Source: an uncultured Lachnospiraceae bacterium
GTDB lineage: Bacteria > Bacillota > Clostridia > Lachnospirales > Lachnospiraceae
Direction of reading: 5' to 3'
DNA length: 43,439 nt
Assembly: GCA_947174015.1 (NCBI GenBank)
Contig: CAMWHJ010000024.1
Location: forward strand, 1 to 43,439
Shown here: positions 34,659-42,522 of the stretch, piece by piece
How the letters are laid out: each line of letters opens with the position of its first letter
Numbering within the stretch: the first letter of the stretch is position 1
Made by a program: the position numbers and the translations under genes
The notes under the pieces: model-generated
Seen by the model: only the letters and a program-made list of their open reading frames with translations
What the model was told of the DNA's origin: nothing
The model's database searches: none

Positions 34659-34791
34659 GTAACTATTCAGTACCTTCATAGTTACAAGCAAAGAACCATT
34701 TAAAATTGCCTACGGCAATGGTTCTTTTCCTGTTATATCCACTTTTTCTTACGGTCTGTGCAGTAAATGCACAGACCTACTGAACAGTTAC
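34659..34791. repeat. Family-1 MITE-like element, copy A (between pseC and pseI)
   Basis: A 133-bp element with terminal inverted repeats (GTAACTATTCAGTA against GTAACTGTTCAGTA on the other strand), flanked by perfect 8-bp duplications AACTGTTC (34651-34658 and 34792-34799). It can fold into three hairpins: the GTAACTAT/ATAGTTAC end stem, AAGAACCAT/ATGGTTCTT, and GGTCTGTGCA/TGCACAGACC. It encodes no protein, so mobilisation would need a transposase elsewhere. Confidence 0.85.
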
Positions 34792-34835
34792 AACTGTTCA
34801 ATTTTTTTACAGACACAATATTGAATCAAACATTT

Positions 34836-36035
34836 TCAAAGTGATTTCCGATAATATGACACAATCTTCCCCACCGCTGAAATCACATCCTCCACATCCT
34901 GATCTGACATGGCGTAATAGAGAGGCAGACTCATCATTTCCTCATAAAGTTTCTCTGCCTTAGGGCATAACCCTCTCTGATACCCCTGTTTCTCATAAAA
35001 CGGATGATAATACACCGGAATATAATGCACATTGCAGCACACATTTTCTGCTGCCATAGCATCATAGAATTGCTTTCTGTCACAGTTTAAAAGCTCTGGT
35101 TTGATTCTGAGAATATACAAATGTCTTGTAGTATCCGACTCTGCAATCTCTTCCTGCACCGTAAGCTCCGGAAATTTTTCAAAAGCTTCATTATAACGGT
35201 TTACAATCTCTTTTCTCCGTTTACGAAAAGCCTCTAATTTGTCTAACTGGCTTAAAATCAAAGCTGCCTGAATATCCGTCATACGATAATTCATGCCCAA
35301 GTCAATCTGTTCATAATACCAGCCGCCATGACTTTCATGCTCCAACAAAGAAGCATCTCTGGTAATCCCATGTGCCCGATAGAGCAGCAGTTTCTTATAA
35401 TAGGCTTCATTGTTCGTTAAAACAGCACCGCCCTCTCCTCCGGTTATGGTTTTCACCGGATGAAAACTGAAGGTGGTCATATCCGCAATGGAACCTATTC
35501 CTTTGCCCTGATATTTTGTACCGATGGAATGAGCGCCATCCTCAATCAATACCAGTTTGTTGTCTTGACAAATTTTTGTCAATCTGTTCAGTTCCACTGC
35601 CTGCCCGGTAAAATCCACTGCCACCACAGCCTTGGTTCTCTCCGTAATGTGTTCTTCTACGGAATCCGGTGAGATATTGTAGGTCTTTTCATTGATATCT
35701 GCAAAGACAGGTCTTGCTCCACAATAAAGGGCACAGTTGGCAGAAGCGGCAAAGGTAATGGGGGTGGTAATCACCTCATCTCCCATTGATACCCCTGCTG
35801 CCTGACAGGCAATATGAAGTGCTGCTGTACCATTGCTAACCACCACTGCATATTTTGCTCCTGTGATTTCACACAATTTCTCCTCCAAGGCACTGATTTT
35901 CGGCCCACATGTAAGATAATCGCTTTTCAATACCTCCACAACTGCCTGAATATCTTTATCATCTATATACTGATGCCCATAGTACAATTTTTCTTTTCTT
36001 ACAGGTGTTCCGCCTGCGATTGCTGCCTGATCCAT
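34836..36035 (-). CDS. pseC: PseC-type UDP-4-keto-6-deoxy-sugar aminotransferase
   Basis: A 399-residue PLP-dependent DegT/DnrJ/EryC1/StrS aminotransferase. The Schiff-base lysine is in FSFHPVKTITGGEGG; SNGTAALHIA and EDGAHSIG are the usual phosphate and PLP-ring contacts. It aminates C4 of the UDP-4-keto sugar produced by PseB. The N-terminal KEKLYYGHQYIDDKDI and the TTPITFAASANCALYCGARP block fit PseC. The ribosome binding site before the ATG is weaker than for its neighbours (GGA 6 bases upstream). Family-1 repeats flank the gene on both sides. Confidence 0.92.
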   Translation of the reverse strand: MDQAAIAGGTPVRKEKLYYGHQYIDDKDIQAVVEVLKSDYLTCGPKISALEEKLCEITGAKYAVVVSNGTAALHIACQAAGVSMGDEVITTPITFAASANCALYCGARPVFADINEKTYNISPDSVEEHITERTKAVVAVDFTGQAVELNRLTKICQDNKLVLIEDGAHSIGTKYQGKGIGSIADMTTFSFHPVKTITGGEGGAVLTNNEAYYKKLLLYRAHGITRDASLLEHESHGGWYYEQIDLGMNYRMTDIQAALILSQLDKLEAFRKRRKEIVNRYNEAFEKFPELTVQEEIAESDTTRHLYILRIKPELLNCDRKQFYDAMAAENVCCNVHYIPVYYHPFYEKQGYQRGLCPKAEKLYEEMMSLPLYYAMSDQDVEDVISAVGKIVSYYRKSL

Positions 36036-36110
36036 TCTTCATCCAATCCCTTCGCTAAAACTCTGCTTGTATGCTTTGTGACTATTTTGGTCTTACCACA
36101 TTGACTGTTC

Positions 36111-36243
36111 GTAACTATTCAGTACCTTCATAGTTACGAGCAAAGAACCATGCAAAATTGCCTACGGCAATGGTTCTTTGCCTGTTATATCCACTTTTTC
36201 TTACGGTCTGTGCAGTAAATGCACAGACCTACGGAACAGTTAC
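36111..36243. repeat. Family-1 MITE-like element, copy B (between pseF and pseC)
   Basis: It is 133 bp long, the same length and orientation as copy A and nearly identical to it. It is flanked by perfect 8-bp duplications GACTGTTC (36103-36110 and 36244-36251). The right duplication covers two bases of the pseF stop codon, so the insertion hit the exact end of that gene without changing the protein. Confidence 0.85.
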
Positions 36244-36249
36244 GACTGT

Positions 36250-36960
36250 TCATTTATCACTGCTGTCAGGCTCCTTGCCATATCGAACTGCATACTTTAC
36301 CTCTGCAATCTTCCAATCCTCTAAATTGTCAATATCCTGCACTTCCATCTCTTCCATCTCTATGGGAATTGTCTTTTCCATCAACAAACGTTTTTGTGTC
36401 CAAAAACTACCTGCCTTTATAAAATAAAACTGTCCCGCATCATGAAAAAACGGTTCTAAATCCTGTGATCTGGTAAGTTCATGTTCCGGCCACTTAAACT
36501 TTAAATAACCATTCTCCATAATCACACTTCTCTGTGGAGGAAAGCTGAATTTTACTACTGGCATAACTGTATCTGCATTGTTTTCTTCCAAAATATTCCT
36601 TGCTTTCTGCAATTTCTGTGCTGTCACAAAAGGTGCCGTGGGATAAATACAGCAGGCATAGTCAAATTCCTCTCCACACTTTTTATATTCCTCCAATACT
36701 TCCATTACTACTTCTGCACTGGTGGCATGATCATCTGAAGTTTTGGCACTTCTCATAAACGGAACCTTTGCTCCTGCCTTTCTGGCAATCTCTGCAATCT
36801 CTTCATCCTCTGTGGATACCATAACCTCATCAAATACTCCTGATTTTAAAGCTGCCTCAATGGAATATTCTATAATAGGTTTTCCCAGAAATTCCTTTAT
36901 ATTTTTTCTGGGAATTCTCTTACTGCCGCCTCTGGCGGTAATAATCGCAACTGAACTCAT
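36250..36960 (-). CDS. pseF: Pseudaminic acid cytidylyltransferase PseF
   Basis: A 236-residue CMP-sugar synthetase. It shows the nucleotide-binding signature IITARGGSKRIPRKNIKEF at the start, EYSIEAAL, VMVSTEDEEIAEIA and the Mg-binding YPTAPFVT. It activates pseudaminic acid with CTP for transfer to flagellin. ATG 36960 is used (GGAGG 6 bases upstream); the frame extends to 36990 without a better site. The stop codon abuts the duplication of repeat copy B. Confidence 0.9.
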   Translation of the reverse strand: MSSVAIITARGGSKRIPRKNIKEFLGKPIIEYSIEAALKSGVFDEVMVSTEDEEIAEIARKAGAKVPFMRSAKTSDDHATSAEVVMEVLEEYKKCGEEFDYACCIYPTAPFVTAQKLQKARNILEENNADTVMPVVKFSFPPQRSVIMENGYLKFKWPEHELTRSQDLEPFFHDAGQFYFIKAGSFWTQKRLLMEKTIPIEMEEMEVQDIDNLEDWKIAEVKYAVRYGKEPDSSDK

Positions 36961-37007
36961 GATTTTCCTCCTGTCACACTGCCGACCCAACTTTATTTTT
37001 TTACATT

Positions 37008-37218
37008 GTAACTATTCAGTACCTTCATAGTTACAAGCAAAGAACCATGCAAAATTGCTTTTCGGGTATTGCACCCATAAAAATTGCTACGCAATGGGTG
37101 CAAGCAGGCAATCAAACTGATTCACAGTTTGATTACTTTAGGCAATGGTTCTTTGCCTGTTATATCCACTTTTTCTTACGGTCTGTGCAGTAAATGCACA
37201 GACCTACGGAACAGTTAC
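37008..37218. repeat. Family-1 MITE-like element, copy C, with nested repeat (behind pseB)
   Basis: It has the same ends as copies A and B but is 211 bp long, because another repeat (37059-37141) sits in its central hairpin. It is flanked by perfect 8-bp duplications TTTACATT (37000-37007 and 37219-37226). Its right end supplies the stop codon of pseB: removing it together with one duplication restores a frame ending VNVKK-stop instead of VNVK-stop. Confidence 0.87.
37059..37141. repeat. Family-2 repeat nested inside copy C
   Basis: This 83-base segment replaces the five bases CTACG found in copies A and B. It forms two hairpins: TTGCACCCAT/ATGGGTGCAA and AATCAAACTG/CAGTTTGATT. It is related to the repeat upstream of pseG (22236-22326), sharing CACCCATAAAAATT and GTGCAAGC. 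Confidence 0.75.
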
Positions 37219-38204
37219 TTTACATTCACTAATAATTCCTTTAATTCCTCTACAGAAAGCCATTCTTTATTATTATCCGAACTGTATGAAAAACCTTGTT
37301 CTACCTTTTTTCCACCCTGAATGATTCTATCTTCTGTCCACCATGTATAGTTGGGATATATGATATAATGTTTCTCATATTCATAAGTATTCAAAGAATC
37401 TTCCTTTGTGATCATAATTTCATGAAGCTTTTCTCCCTCTCGAATCCCCACTTCCGGCATCTCGCAATCCTCACACATAGCCTTTGCCAGATCAGTAATC
37501 TTAAAAGATGGTATTTTGGAAATAAAAGTCTCACCGCCCTGTGCTTCCTCCAAAGCTTTCAATACCAACTGTACCCCTTCCTCTAAGCTAATCCAGAATC
37601 TTGTCATCTGATAATCTGTAATGGGAAGTTTCTTCTTTCCCTGATCCAAAATATTCTGGAAAAAGGGAATCACGGAACCCCGGCTTCCTGCCACATTTCC
37701 ATAACGTACAATAGACAGTGTAAGATCCCTTGCTCCTGCATAGGCATTGGCAGCAATAAACAACTTGTCCGACACCAGTTTGGTACCGCCATATAGATTA
37801 ATGGGATTCACTGCTTTATCTGTGGACAAAGCAACTACTTTTTTAACTGTCGGCGTGTCGAGTACTCCATTGATCACATTGGTGGCTCCATCAATATTGG
37901 TCTTAATGGCTTCGATGGGATTGTATTCACAGGCAGGAACCTGTTTCATGGCTGCCGCATGAATTACATAGTCCACACCATTTAAGGCTCTGCGGAAACG
38001 CTGCTCATCTCTCACATCACCGATAAAAAATCTTAATATATTACTGTATTGCTTAAATTTATTTGCCATATTAAACTGCTTAAATTCATCTCTGGAATAT
38101 ATGATAATTTTTTTCGGTTTATCATGCTTTAGCACATACTCCACAAAATGATTCCCGAAAGAGCCGGTTCCACCAGTAATTAATATCGTCTTTCCCTCTA
38201 GCAT
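37215..38204 (-). CDS. pseB: PseB-type UDP-N-acetylglucosamine 4,6-dehydratase (5-inverting)
   Basis: A 329-residue short-chain dehydrogenase-like enzyme and the first step of pseudaminic acid synthesis. The NAD(P) motif ILITGGTGSFG is at the start. AAAMKQVPACEYNP is characteristic of PseB/FlaA1. LSTDKAVNPINLYGGTK includes the catalytic Asp-Lys and Tyr-x-x-x-Lys. A good GGAGG precedes the ATG. It is the first gene of the pseB-F-C-I-H run, behind a candidate sigma-28 promoter. Its stop codon lies inside a transposed repeat, so the present C-terminus is shortened by one Lys compared with the inferred ancestor. Confidence 0.94.
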   Translation of the reverse strand: MLEGKTILITGGTGSFGNHFVEYVLKHDKPKKIIIYSRDEFKQFNMANKFKQYSNILRFFIGDVRDEQRFRRALNGVDYVIHAAAMKQVPACEYNPIEAIKTNIDGATNVINGVLDTPTVKKVVALSTDKAVNPINLYGGTKLVSDKLFIAANAYAGARDLTLSIVRYGNVAGSRGSVIPFFQNILDQGKKKLPITDYQMTRFWISLEEGVQLVLKALEEAQGGETFISKIPSFKITDLAKAMCEDCEMPEVGIREGEKLHEIMITKEDSLNTYEYEKHYIIYPNYTWWTEDRIIQGGKKVEQGFSYSSDNNKEWLSVEELKELLVNVK

Positions 38205-38273
38205 TTCAATTCCTCCATGAATGTAATATTTTATCCTAAAATATTATTTGTAATTTCTATCAATCTGATTATA

Positions 38274-38300
38274 GTATCGGCTAATTCCTGCTTTTACTTA
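38274..38300 (-). promoter_or_regulatory. Candidate SigD/sigma-28 (flagellar) promoter of the pse operon
   Basis: On the minus strand TAAGTAAA (38293-38300), 11 bases and GCCGATAC (38274-38281) follow the flagellar sigma consensus TAAAGTTT-N11-GCCGATAA with exact spacing, ending about 70 bp upstream of pseB. The -10 element matches at 7 of 8 positions, the -35 less well. A sigma-A -10 (TATAAT) partly overlaps it. Confidence 0.6.
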
Positions 38301-38344
38301 ATATGCACAAACTAGCTTTCTTTCACCAGATATTATCATATAAT

Positions 38345-39637
38345 CTATTTTAAATCCTCAATATTTTCATACACCTTATGAAAGGCTGTTGACACATCCT
38401 CTAAATCCTGCTGTGTCATAAACGGACGCATCAATTCATGGCTGAACAGTGTCTTAAAGTGCATCTCCTCACAATTAGGACAAATACCCTCTTTATACTC
38501 CACAGTACTGTTGCAGAATGGATAACCTTTATCCCCATATGCCATTCTCTCCTGAAATAATGGCTGCAAATACAATGGCTTCACATAGCCGCACCCAATG
38601 CTCACACCTTCTGCCTCACGGAGTTTAATTGGCATCAGCTCTGCCTTTACCGCATTGATATAAGTCTCTCTGGAAACCCCCGCCTTCTCGGCATCAAAGA
38701 AAATAGGGTGCACATAATAGGCATGTTCACATCCCTCTCTCACCTTGGGAATACGCAAAAAAGGAATATCCTTTAACTTTTCTGTTAAAAATGCCACATT
38801 CTTCTGCCGTTCTGTCAACAACCCGCCTAATTTTTTCAACTGCTCTCTGGCAATGGCGGCTTCCACCTCGGTCATACGAAGATTAAATCCAATCATATTA
38901 TTCAAATTCTTTGTACCCTTTGCTCCAACCACTGCTTCTGCATGGTTTCGAATCAGGCGTACACGCTCTGCCAGCTCATCATTGTCCGTTACCACAATGC
39001 CGCCTTCCCCACAATGGATATGCTTATGATAATTCAGAGAGAATACACCAATATCACCCAAAGTGCCTGCAAATTTCCCTTTATACTTTGCTCCCGGCGC
39101 CTGTGCTGTATCTTCAATCACATACAGATTATGTTTTCTTGCTATATCATTGATTCTCTCCATATCATAGGGCTGTCCAAAAATGTCCACCACAATAATG
39201 GCCTTTGTTTTCTCGGTAATCCGTTCCTCAACCGAATCCGGATCCAGACAAAAATATTCTTTTTCAATATCTGCAAATACCGGTATAGCATTATAGATCA
39301 GTGGTGCCGTAGCTGATGCTGCCATCGTGTAAGGAGATACGATCACCTCATCTTCCGGGTTTATGCCCACTGCCCCGGTGGCACAGTAAAGACCTGATGT
39401 GGCAGAATTTACCGAAATGGCATGCTTCACCCCAAAATATGCTGCCCACTCCTCCTCCAATGCACGCACCTGAGGACCTCCATAAAAATCATCTGCCCAA
39501 CAGCCTAAATATTTTGATAAGATTCCCGAACGCAGCACCTGAACCACTGCATCCTCTTCTTCCTTTCCTATTACCTTATAAGCCGGGAACAGCTCTGTTC
39601 TCACCTTTTCTCCACCCAAAACAGCTAACTTACTCAT
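38345..39637 (-). CDS. DegT/DnrJ/EryC1/StrS-family sugar aminotransferase
   Basis: A 430-residue PLP aminotransferase acting on nucleotide sugars. SATSGLY and VIEDTAQAPGAKYKG mark the PLP pocket. The internal lysine is in LNYHKHIHCGEGG, with His on both sides where PseC has Val and Thr. A C-terminal segment CNSTVEYKEGICPNC carries three cysteines and could bind a metal. It is clearly different from PseC, so it likely makes a second amino sugar for the flagellar glycan. ATG 39637 overlaps the stop of the glycosyltransferase gene; GGAGG lies 7 bases before it. Confidence 0.88.
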   Translation of the reverse strand: MSKLAVLGGEKVRTELFPAYKVIGKEEEDAVVQVLRSGILSKYLGCWADDFYGGPQVRALEEEWAAYFGVKHAISVNSATSGLYCATGAVGINPEDEVIVSPYTMAASATAPLIYNAIPVFADIEKEYFCLDPDSVEERITEKTKAIIVVDIFGQPYDMERINDIARKHNLYVIEDTAQAPGAKYKGKFAGTLGDIGVFSLNYHKHIHCGEGGIVVTDNDELAERVRLIRNHAEAVVGAKGTKNLNNMIGFNLRMTEVEAAIAREQLKKLGGLLTERQKNVAFLTEKLKDIPFLRIPKVREGCEHAYYVHPIFFDAEKAGVSRETYINAVKAELMPIKLREAEGVSIGCGYVKPLYLQPLFQERMAYGDKGYPFCNSTVEYKEGICPNCEEMHFKTLFSHELMRPFMTQQDLEDVSTAFHKVYENIEDLK

Positions 39638-40752
39638 AACAATTCCTCCATAACCTTCCGTATATTTTTTGCCGCATCCATGGGAATCTCCCAATCCGGT
39701 ACTTGTTTCTCATCTTTTAGAAAAATCTCTAATTCCCCTCTTGCTGCCTCCCGTGTAACAGCACTTTGCAGCACACCGATTTTTTCTAAAATAAATGGAT
39801 TATCCCTGTCACTTCGCAAACCAATTTGCAAACTAAGCACCGGCTTTCTGCACAGGGTGCTCTCCAACAAAAACATAGAAGACATACCCACAATCAAATC
39901 AGCACTGCTCATTACCACCTGATTGTCCGTCTCCTGCTCTAAATAATAAGCCACATACGGACTATCCTTTAATCTGCTTTTCCATTGTACCATATTTTCC
40001 TTTGGATGTGGACGTACAATCACACTGATCTTACACTTTTCTCTCTCTGTAAGCTCTGTAAGCAGTTCTTGCAATTCCCGAAAAATACTCCGTTCTGTAT
40101 ATCCCCAATAATCACAGTTCTCTCCATAGGTGCTGCATAGGGGTTCCGATGCAAAAACAATTAATTTTTCCCCCTTTGGTGCATACCTTTGCCGAAAGTT
40201 TTTCTTATCTTGTTCCTTTACCTTTGCCACTTTTTCTGCAAAATCTGAAAGATAAGGCTGTCCTGTCACTGCAATTCTCTCTCCACCAATTCCCTCTTCC
40301 ATCATTTTCTGTTTTGCATATATATCCATCACACAGATTTTAGTGGGCAGATATTCATGGCTCTTTTCCTTCTGATACAATGCCATCTCATTGACACCGT
40401 ATTTTGAGAACCGTATGCCGTAATTAATCCACTGATCTAGAATTGCTATACTGGGAATTTCTAATTCTTCCGCCCCATGCCATAAATATTTTTCCGTATT
40501 GTCGTCTGCACTGGTTCCTGTGATAACCAGATCCGGCTGTTCTTTCTGCAAAAACTCCTTTAGTTGAGATGGCAAAAGCTCACTTACTTCCCCGGCAATG
40601 TCCTTTACCGGCAATCCGGCACCGCAAAACCGCTCCAATGCCACATCTTTTCCATACAACTGTATCTTGTATTCTTTGGTAAGATGAGGCAAAAGCGATT
40701 GAATCACGTTGGCTCCTCCCGGATCTCTGGCAAATAATAACAGTTTTTTCAT
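39634..40752 (-). CDS. Predicted GT-B-fold glycosyl/glycerophosphotransferase
   Basis: A 372-residue soluble protein with two Rossmann-like halves. The first starts LLLFARDPGGANVIQSL; the second has VFASEPLCSTYG, VIVRPHPKENM and SSADLIVGMSSMFLLESTL. RPHPKEN and the GMSS loop are like those in the CDP-glycerol glycerophosphotransferase/UDP-GlcNAc 2-epimerase group. It lacks a signal peptide. It overlaps both neighbours (TAATG at its start, ATGA at its end), so it forms one unit with the oxidoreductase and the aminotransferase. It may attach or extend the flagellin glycan; donor and acceptor are unknown. Confidence 0.72.
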   Translation of the reverse strand: MKKLLLFARDPGGANVIQSLLPHLTKEYKIQLYGKDVALERFCGAGLPVKDIAGEVSELLPSQLKEFLQKEQPDLVITGTSADDNTEKYLWHGAEELEIPSIAILDQWINYGIRFSKYGVNEMALYQKEKSHEYLPTKICVMDIYAKQKMMEEGIGGERIAVTGQPYLSDFAEKVAKVKEQDKKNFRQRYAPKGEKLIVFASEPLCSTYGENCDYWGYTERSIFRELQELLTELTEREKCKISVIVRPHPKENMVQWKSRLKDSPYVAYYLEQETDNQVVMSSADLIVGMSSMFLLESTLCRKPVLSLQIGLRSDRDNPFILEKIGVLQSAVTREAARGELEIFLKDEKQVPDWEIPMDAAKNIRKVMEELL

Positions 40753-41705
40753 TAATTAATGTCACCTCCACGCTGAAGCTGTCTGCAAAGTTTTAACACC
40801 TTTGTGCCATCTTCCTTACTGCACAAAAGCTTTTCCTGTTTTTCCAGTACCTGATAAATATGCTGCACTGCGTTTCGAAAGGAACTGTCATAATGCACCG
40901 AATAATCTTTCACAGGAATATAATTGTAATAACCTTCAAAGGTGGGAGATGGCAAAACCTTCGATTCCTCCACATGTCCACATCCATCGGTCATGCGAAT
41001 ACGCCCCTTTTCAAAAAGCAGATCCAATTCAAACAGGGTTGCGATATTGCAGTCCAAAGGATGCATGTAGAAAACTCCTTCTGCCACCCTAAGCTTTGCT
41101 TCCACTGATGGGTCATCTTCCTCAAAATCCACAAAAGCATCCGCACTTTCCACCAAGGATACATCTCCCAGCAAATAATTTATAAAATCAATCATATGAG
41201 AACCATTGTGCAAAATTCCTTTTCCATAATAGCCAGTTCCCCGGATAAATCTTCCAAACTCGCTGATTCTCCCTTTCAATTCCATAAACTCTGTCACATA
41301 TCTTCTGGTATAATTTATGAGTACCGGAATTTTCTTTTCCTCATATAGCCTGCAAAGTTCCTCCGCCTCTTTTTCCGTCTTTGTAAAAGGTTTTTCTGCA
41401 AAAACCAGTTTTACCGGAAATTCTGCCACCTGCTTCAGCACCGCAAAATGAAACGCATCGGGTACGGTGCAGCTAACCACATCCGTATTCTCTAAGGCAT
41501 CTGCAAGACTTTCAAATGCCTGTACCTGCCAACGGGCTGCAGCTTCTTTTGCTTTTTCTGTATCCACATCATAAAAGCCCTTTAAGATAAAATTCTCATT
41601 TTTATAAAATGCATTGGCATGGGTCAGGATTTCTGCACTATCCGGTGTATCAAAAAAAGCACCGATGTTTCCTGCTCCAACGATTACCACACTATACTTT
41701 TTCAT
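40752..41705 (-). CDS. Gfo/Idh/MocA-family sugar oxidoreductase
   Basis: A 317-residue NAD(P)-dependent oxidoreductase. The dinucleotide motif VVIVGAGNIGAF is at the N-terminus; the conserved AEKPFTKT supplies the Lys near the nicotinamide. GILHNGSHMIDFINYLLGD carries the usual His of the substrate site. Such enzymes oxidise or reduce hydroxyls of nucleotide sugars or sugar acids. With the aminotransferase two genes on, it would introduce an amino group by oxidation followed by transamination, by inference. It starts behind GAGGT and overlaps the next gene by one base. Confidence 0.88.
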   Translation of the reverse strand: MKKYSVVIVGAGNIGAFFDTPDSAEILTHANAFYKNENFILKGFYDVDTEKAKEAAARWQVQAFESLADALENTDVVSCTVPDAFHFAVLKQVAEFPVKLVFAEKPFTKTEKEAEELCRLYEEKKIPVLINYTRRYVTEFMELKGRISEFGRFIRGTGYYGKGILHNGSHMIDFINYLLGDVSLVESADAFVDFEEDDPSVEAKLRVAEGVFYMHPLDCNIATLFELDLLFEKGRIRMTDGCGHVEESKVLPSPTFEGYYNYIPVKDYSVHYDSSFRNAVQHIYQVLEKQEKLLCSKEDGTKVLKLCRQLQRGGDIN

Positions 41706-41806
41706 ATGCTGTACCTCATTATATAATTCTTTGCATATCGTCTAAATTTGTTTTCTTGATGTAACTGTTTTGCACAGGTTACTGTGAAAATACAGATACC
41801 ATTAAC

Positions 41807-42412
41807 CTACAAATCCTCTCTATATACAAACACTGCACAATCCGTTTTTGCATAATGATGGTTTAAACTAACCTTACGACTTAGATTTTCAACACAATAG
41901 GAAAATATCTCCTGTGGATTATGATATGAATTTTCCTCTGAGGTAAAATTCACATAGGTGGAAATAAAATTAAAAGCCATTGCTTTCTTGCAGTAGGAGA
42001 AAGCCTCTTTTAACATTTTTTTCATAAAATCCGTTTCCATACTCCGATTAAAGATACCACACAGAAAGACATAATCGTATCCTTGCTTTTCCGTCAATGG
42101 ATTTGTCATAATATCTCTGACTTCGAAGTCTGCTTCCGGAAACTTTCCTGCGGCTGTCTGAATCATGCCATCTATAATATCAATGCCCTTATAAGTCATA
42201 TTTCTCACATTGCAATCATCACGAAAATACTCATACAAACCGCCAAGACCACATCCTATATCAAGGATTGTGCTATGGTTCAATTCTCCTACTTTATATA
42301 ATTCCTCATATCTCATAATCATCGGTCTGTCCCAAAGGCATGACTTTGTATCATCACCATACTTTTCAAAAGATTCTGTATAGATTTTTCGATTTTCTTG
42401 AACGCAATCCAT
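41807..42412 (-). CDS. Class I SAM-dependent methyltransferase
   Basis: A 201-residue methyltransferase. Motif I is ILDIGCGLGGLYEYF, and the acidic loop is KGIDIIDGMI. A post-II motif YDYVFLCGIFN and the FNFISTYVNF strand complete the fold. It lies between flagellin and the sugar genes, so flagellin or its glycan are likely substrates, though context is the only support. AAAGGA lies about 8 bases before the ATG. It is separated from flagellin by a strong terminator and thus has its own transcription start. Confidence 0.85.
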   Translation of the reverse strand: MDCVQENRKIYTESFEKYGDDTKSCLWDRPMIMRYEELYKVGELNHSTILDIGCGLGGLYEYFRDDCNVRNMTYKGIDIIDGMIQTAAGKFPEADFEVRDIMTNPLTEKQGYDYVFLCGIFNRSMETDFMKKMLKEAFSYCKKAMAFNFISTYVNFTSEENSYHNPQEIFSYCVENLSRKVSLNHHYAKTDCAVFVYREDL

Positions 42413-42461
42413 TTCGTATTCCTTTCTTTTATAAAAATAATTATCTTAAACTATATTCAAG

Positions 42462-42496
42462 AAAAATAGCTGATTTCTTCGAAATCAGCTATTTTT
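42462..42496. terminator. Bidirectional-type terminator behind flagellin
   Basis: A perfect 16-bp stem (42462-42477 with 42481-42496) with a 3-nt loop and A-rich/T-rich arms. It reads as an intrinsic terminator on the minus strand 26 bp after the flagellin stop. Confidence 0.85.
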
Positions 42497-42522
42497 GTTA
42501 TCTGCAAATTATAATCTTATCA

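Noticed and set aside
34659-34791. Family-1 elements as ordinary transcription terminators
   Set aside because: They have several hairpins but no T-run, and they lie inside an operon whose real terminator is at 33058-33092.
34659-37218. Regularly spaced repeats as a possible CRISPR array
   Set aside because: The repeats are 133 bp long, about 1.3 kb apart, with inverted ends and target duplications; there are no short repeats with unique spacers and no cas genes.
41729-41760. GACGATAT as a second sigma-28 promoter upstream of the oxidoreductase gene
   Set aside because: The -10-like box is good but nothing like the -35 consensus is found at the right distance.
41761-41782. GTAAC...GTTAC inverted repeat as another family-1 copy
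   Set aside because: Only 22 bases with 5-base arms and no flanking duplication; too short to separate from chance.
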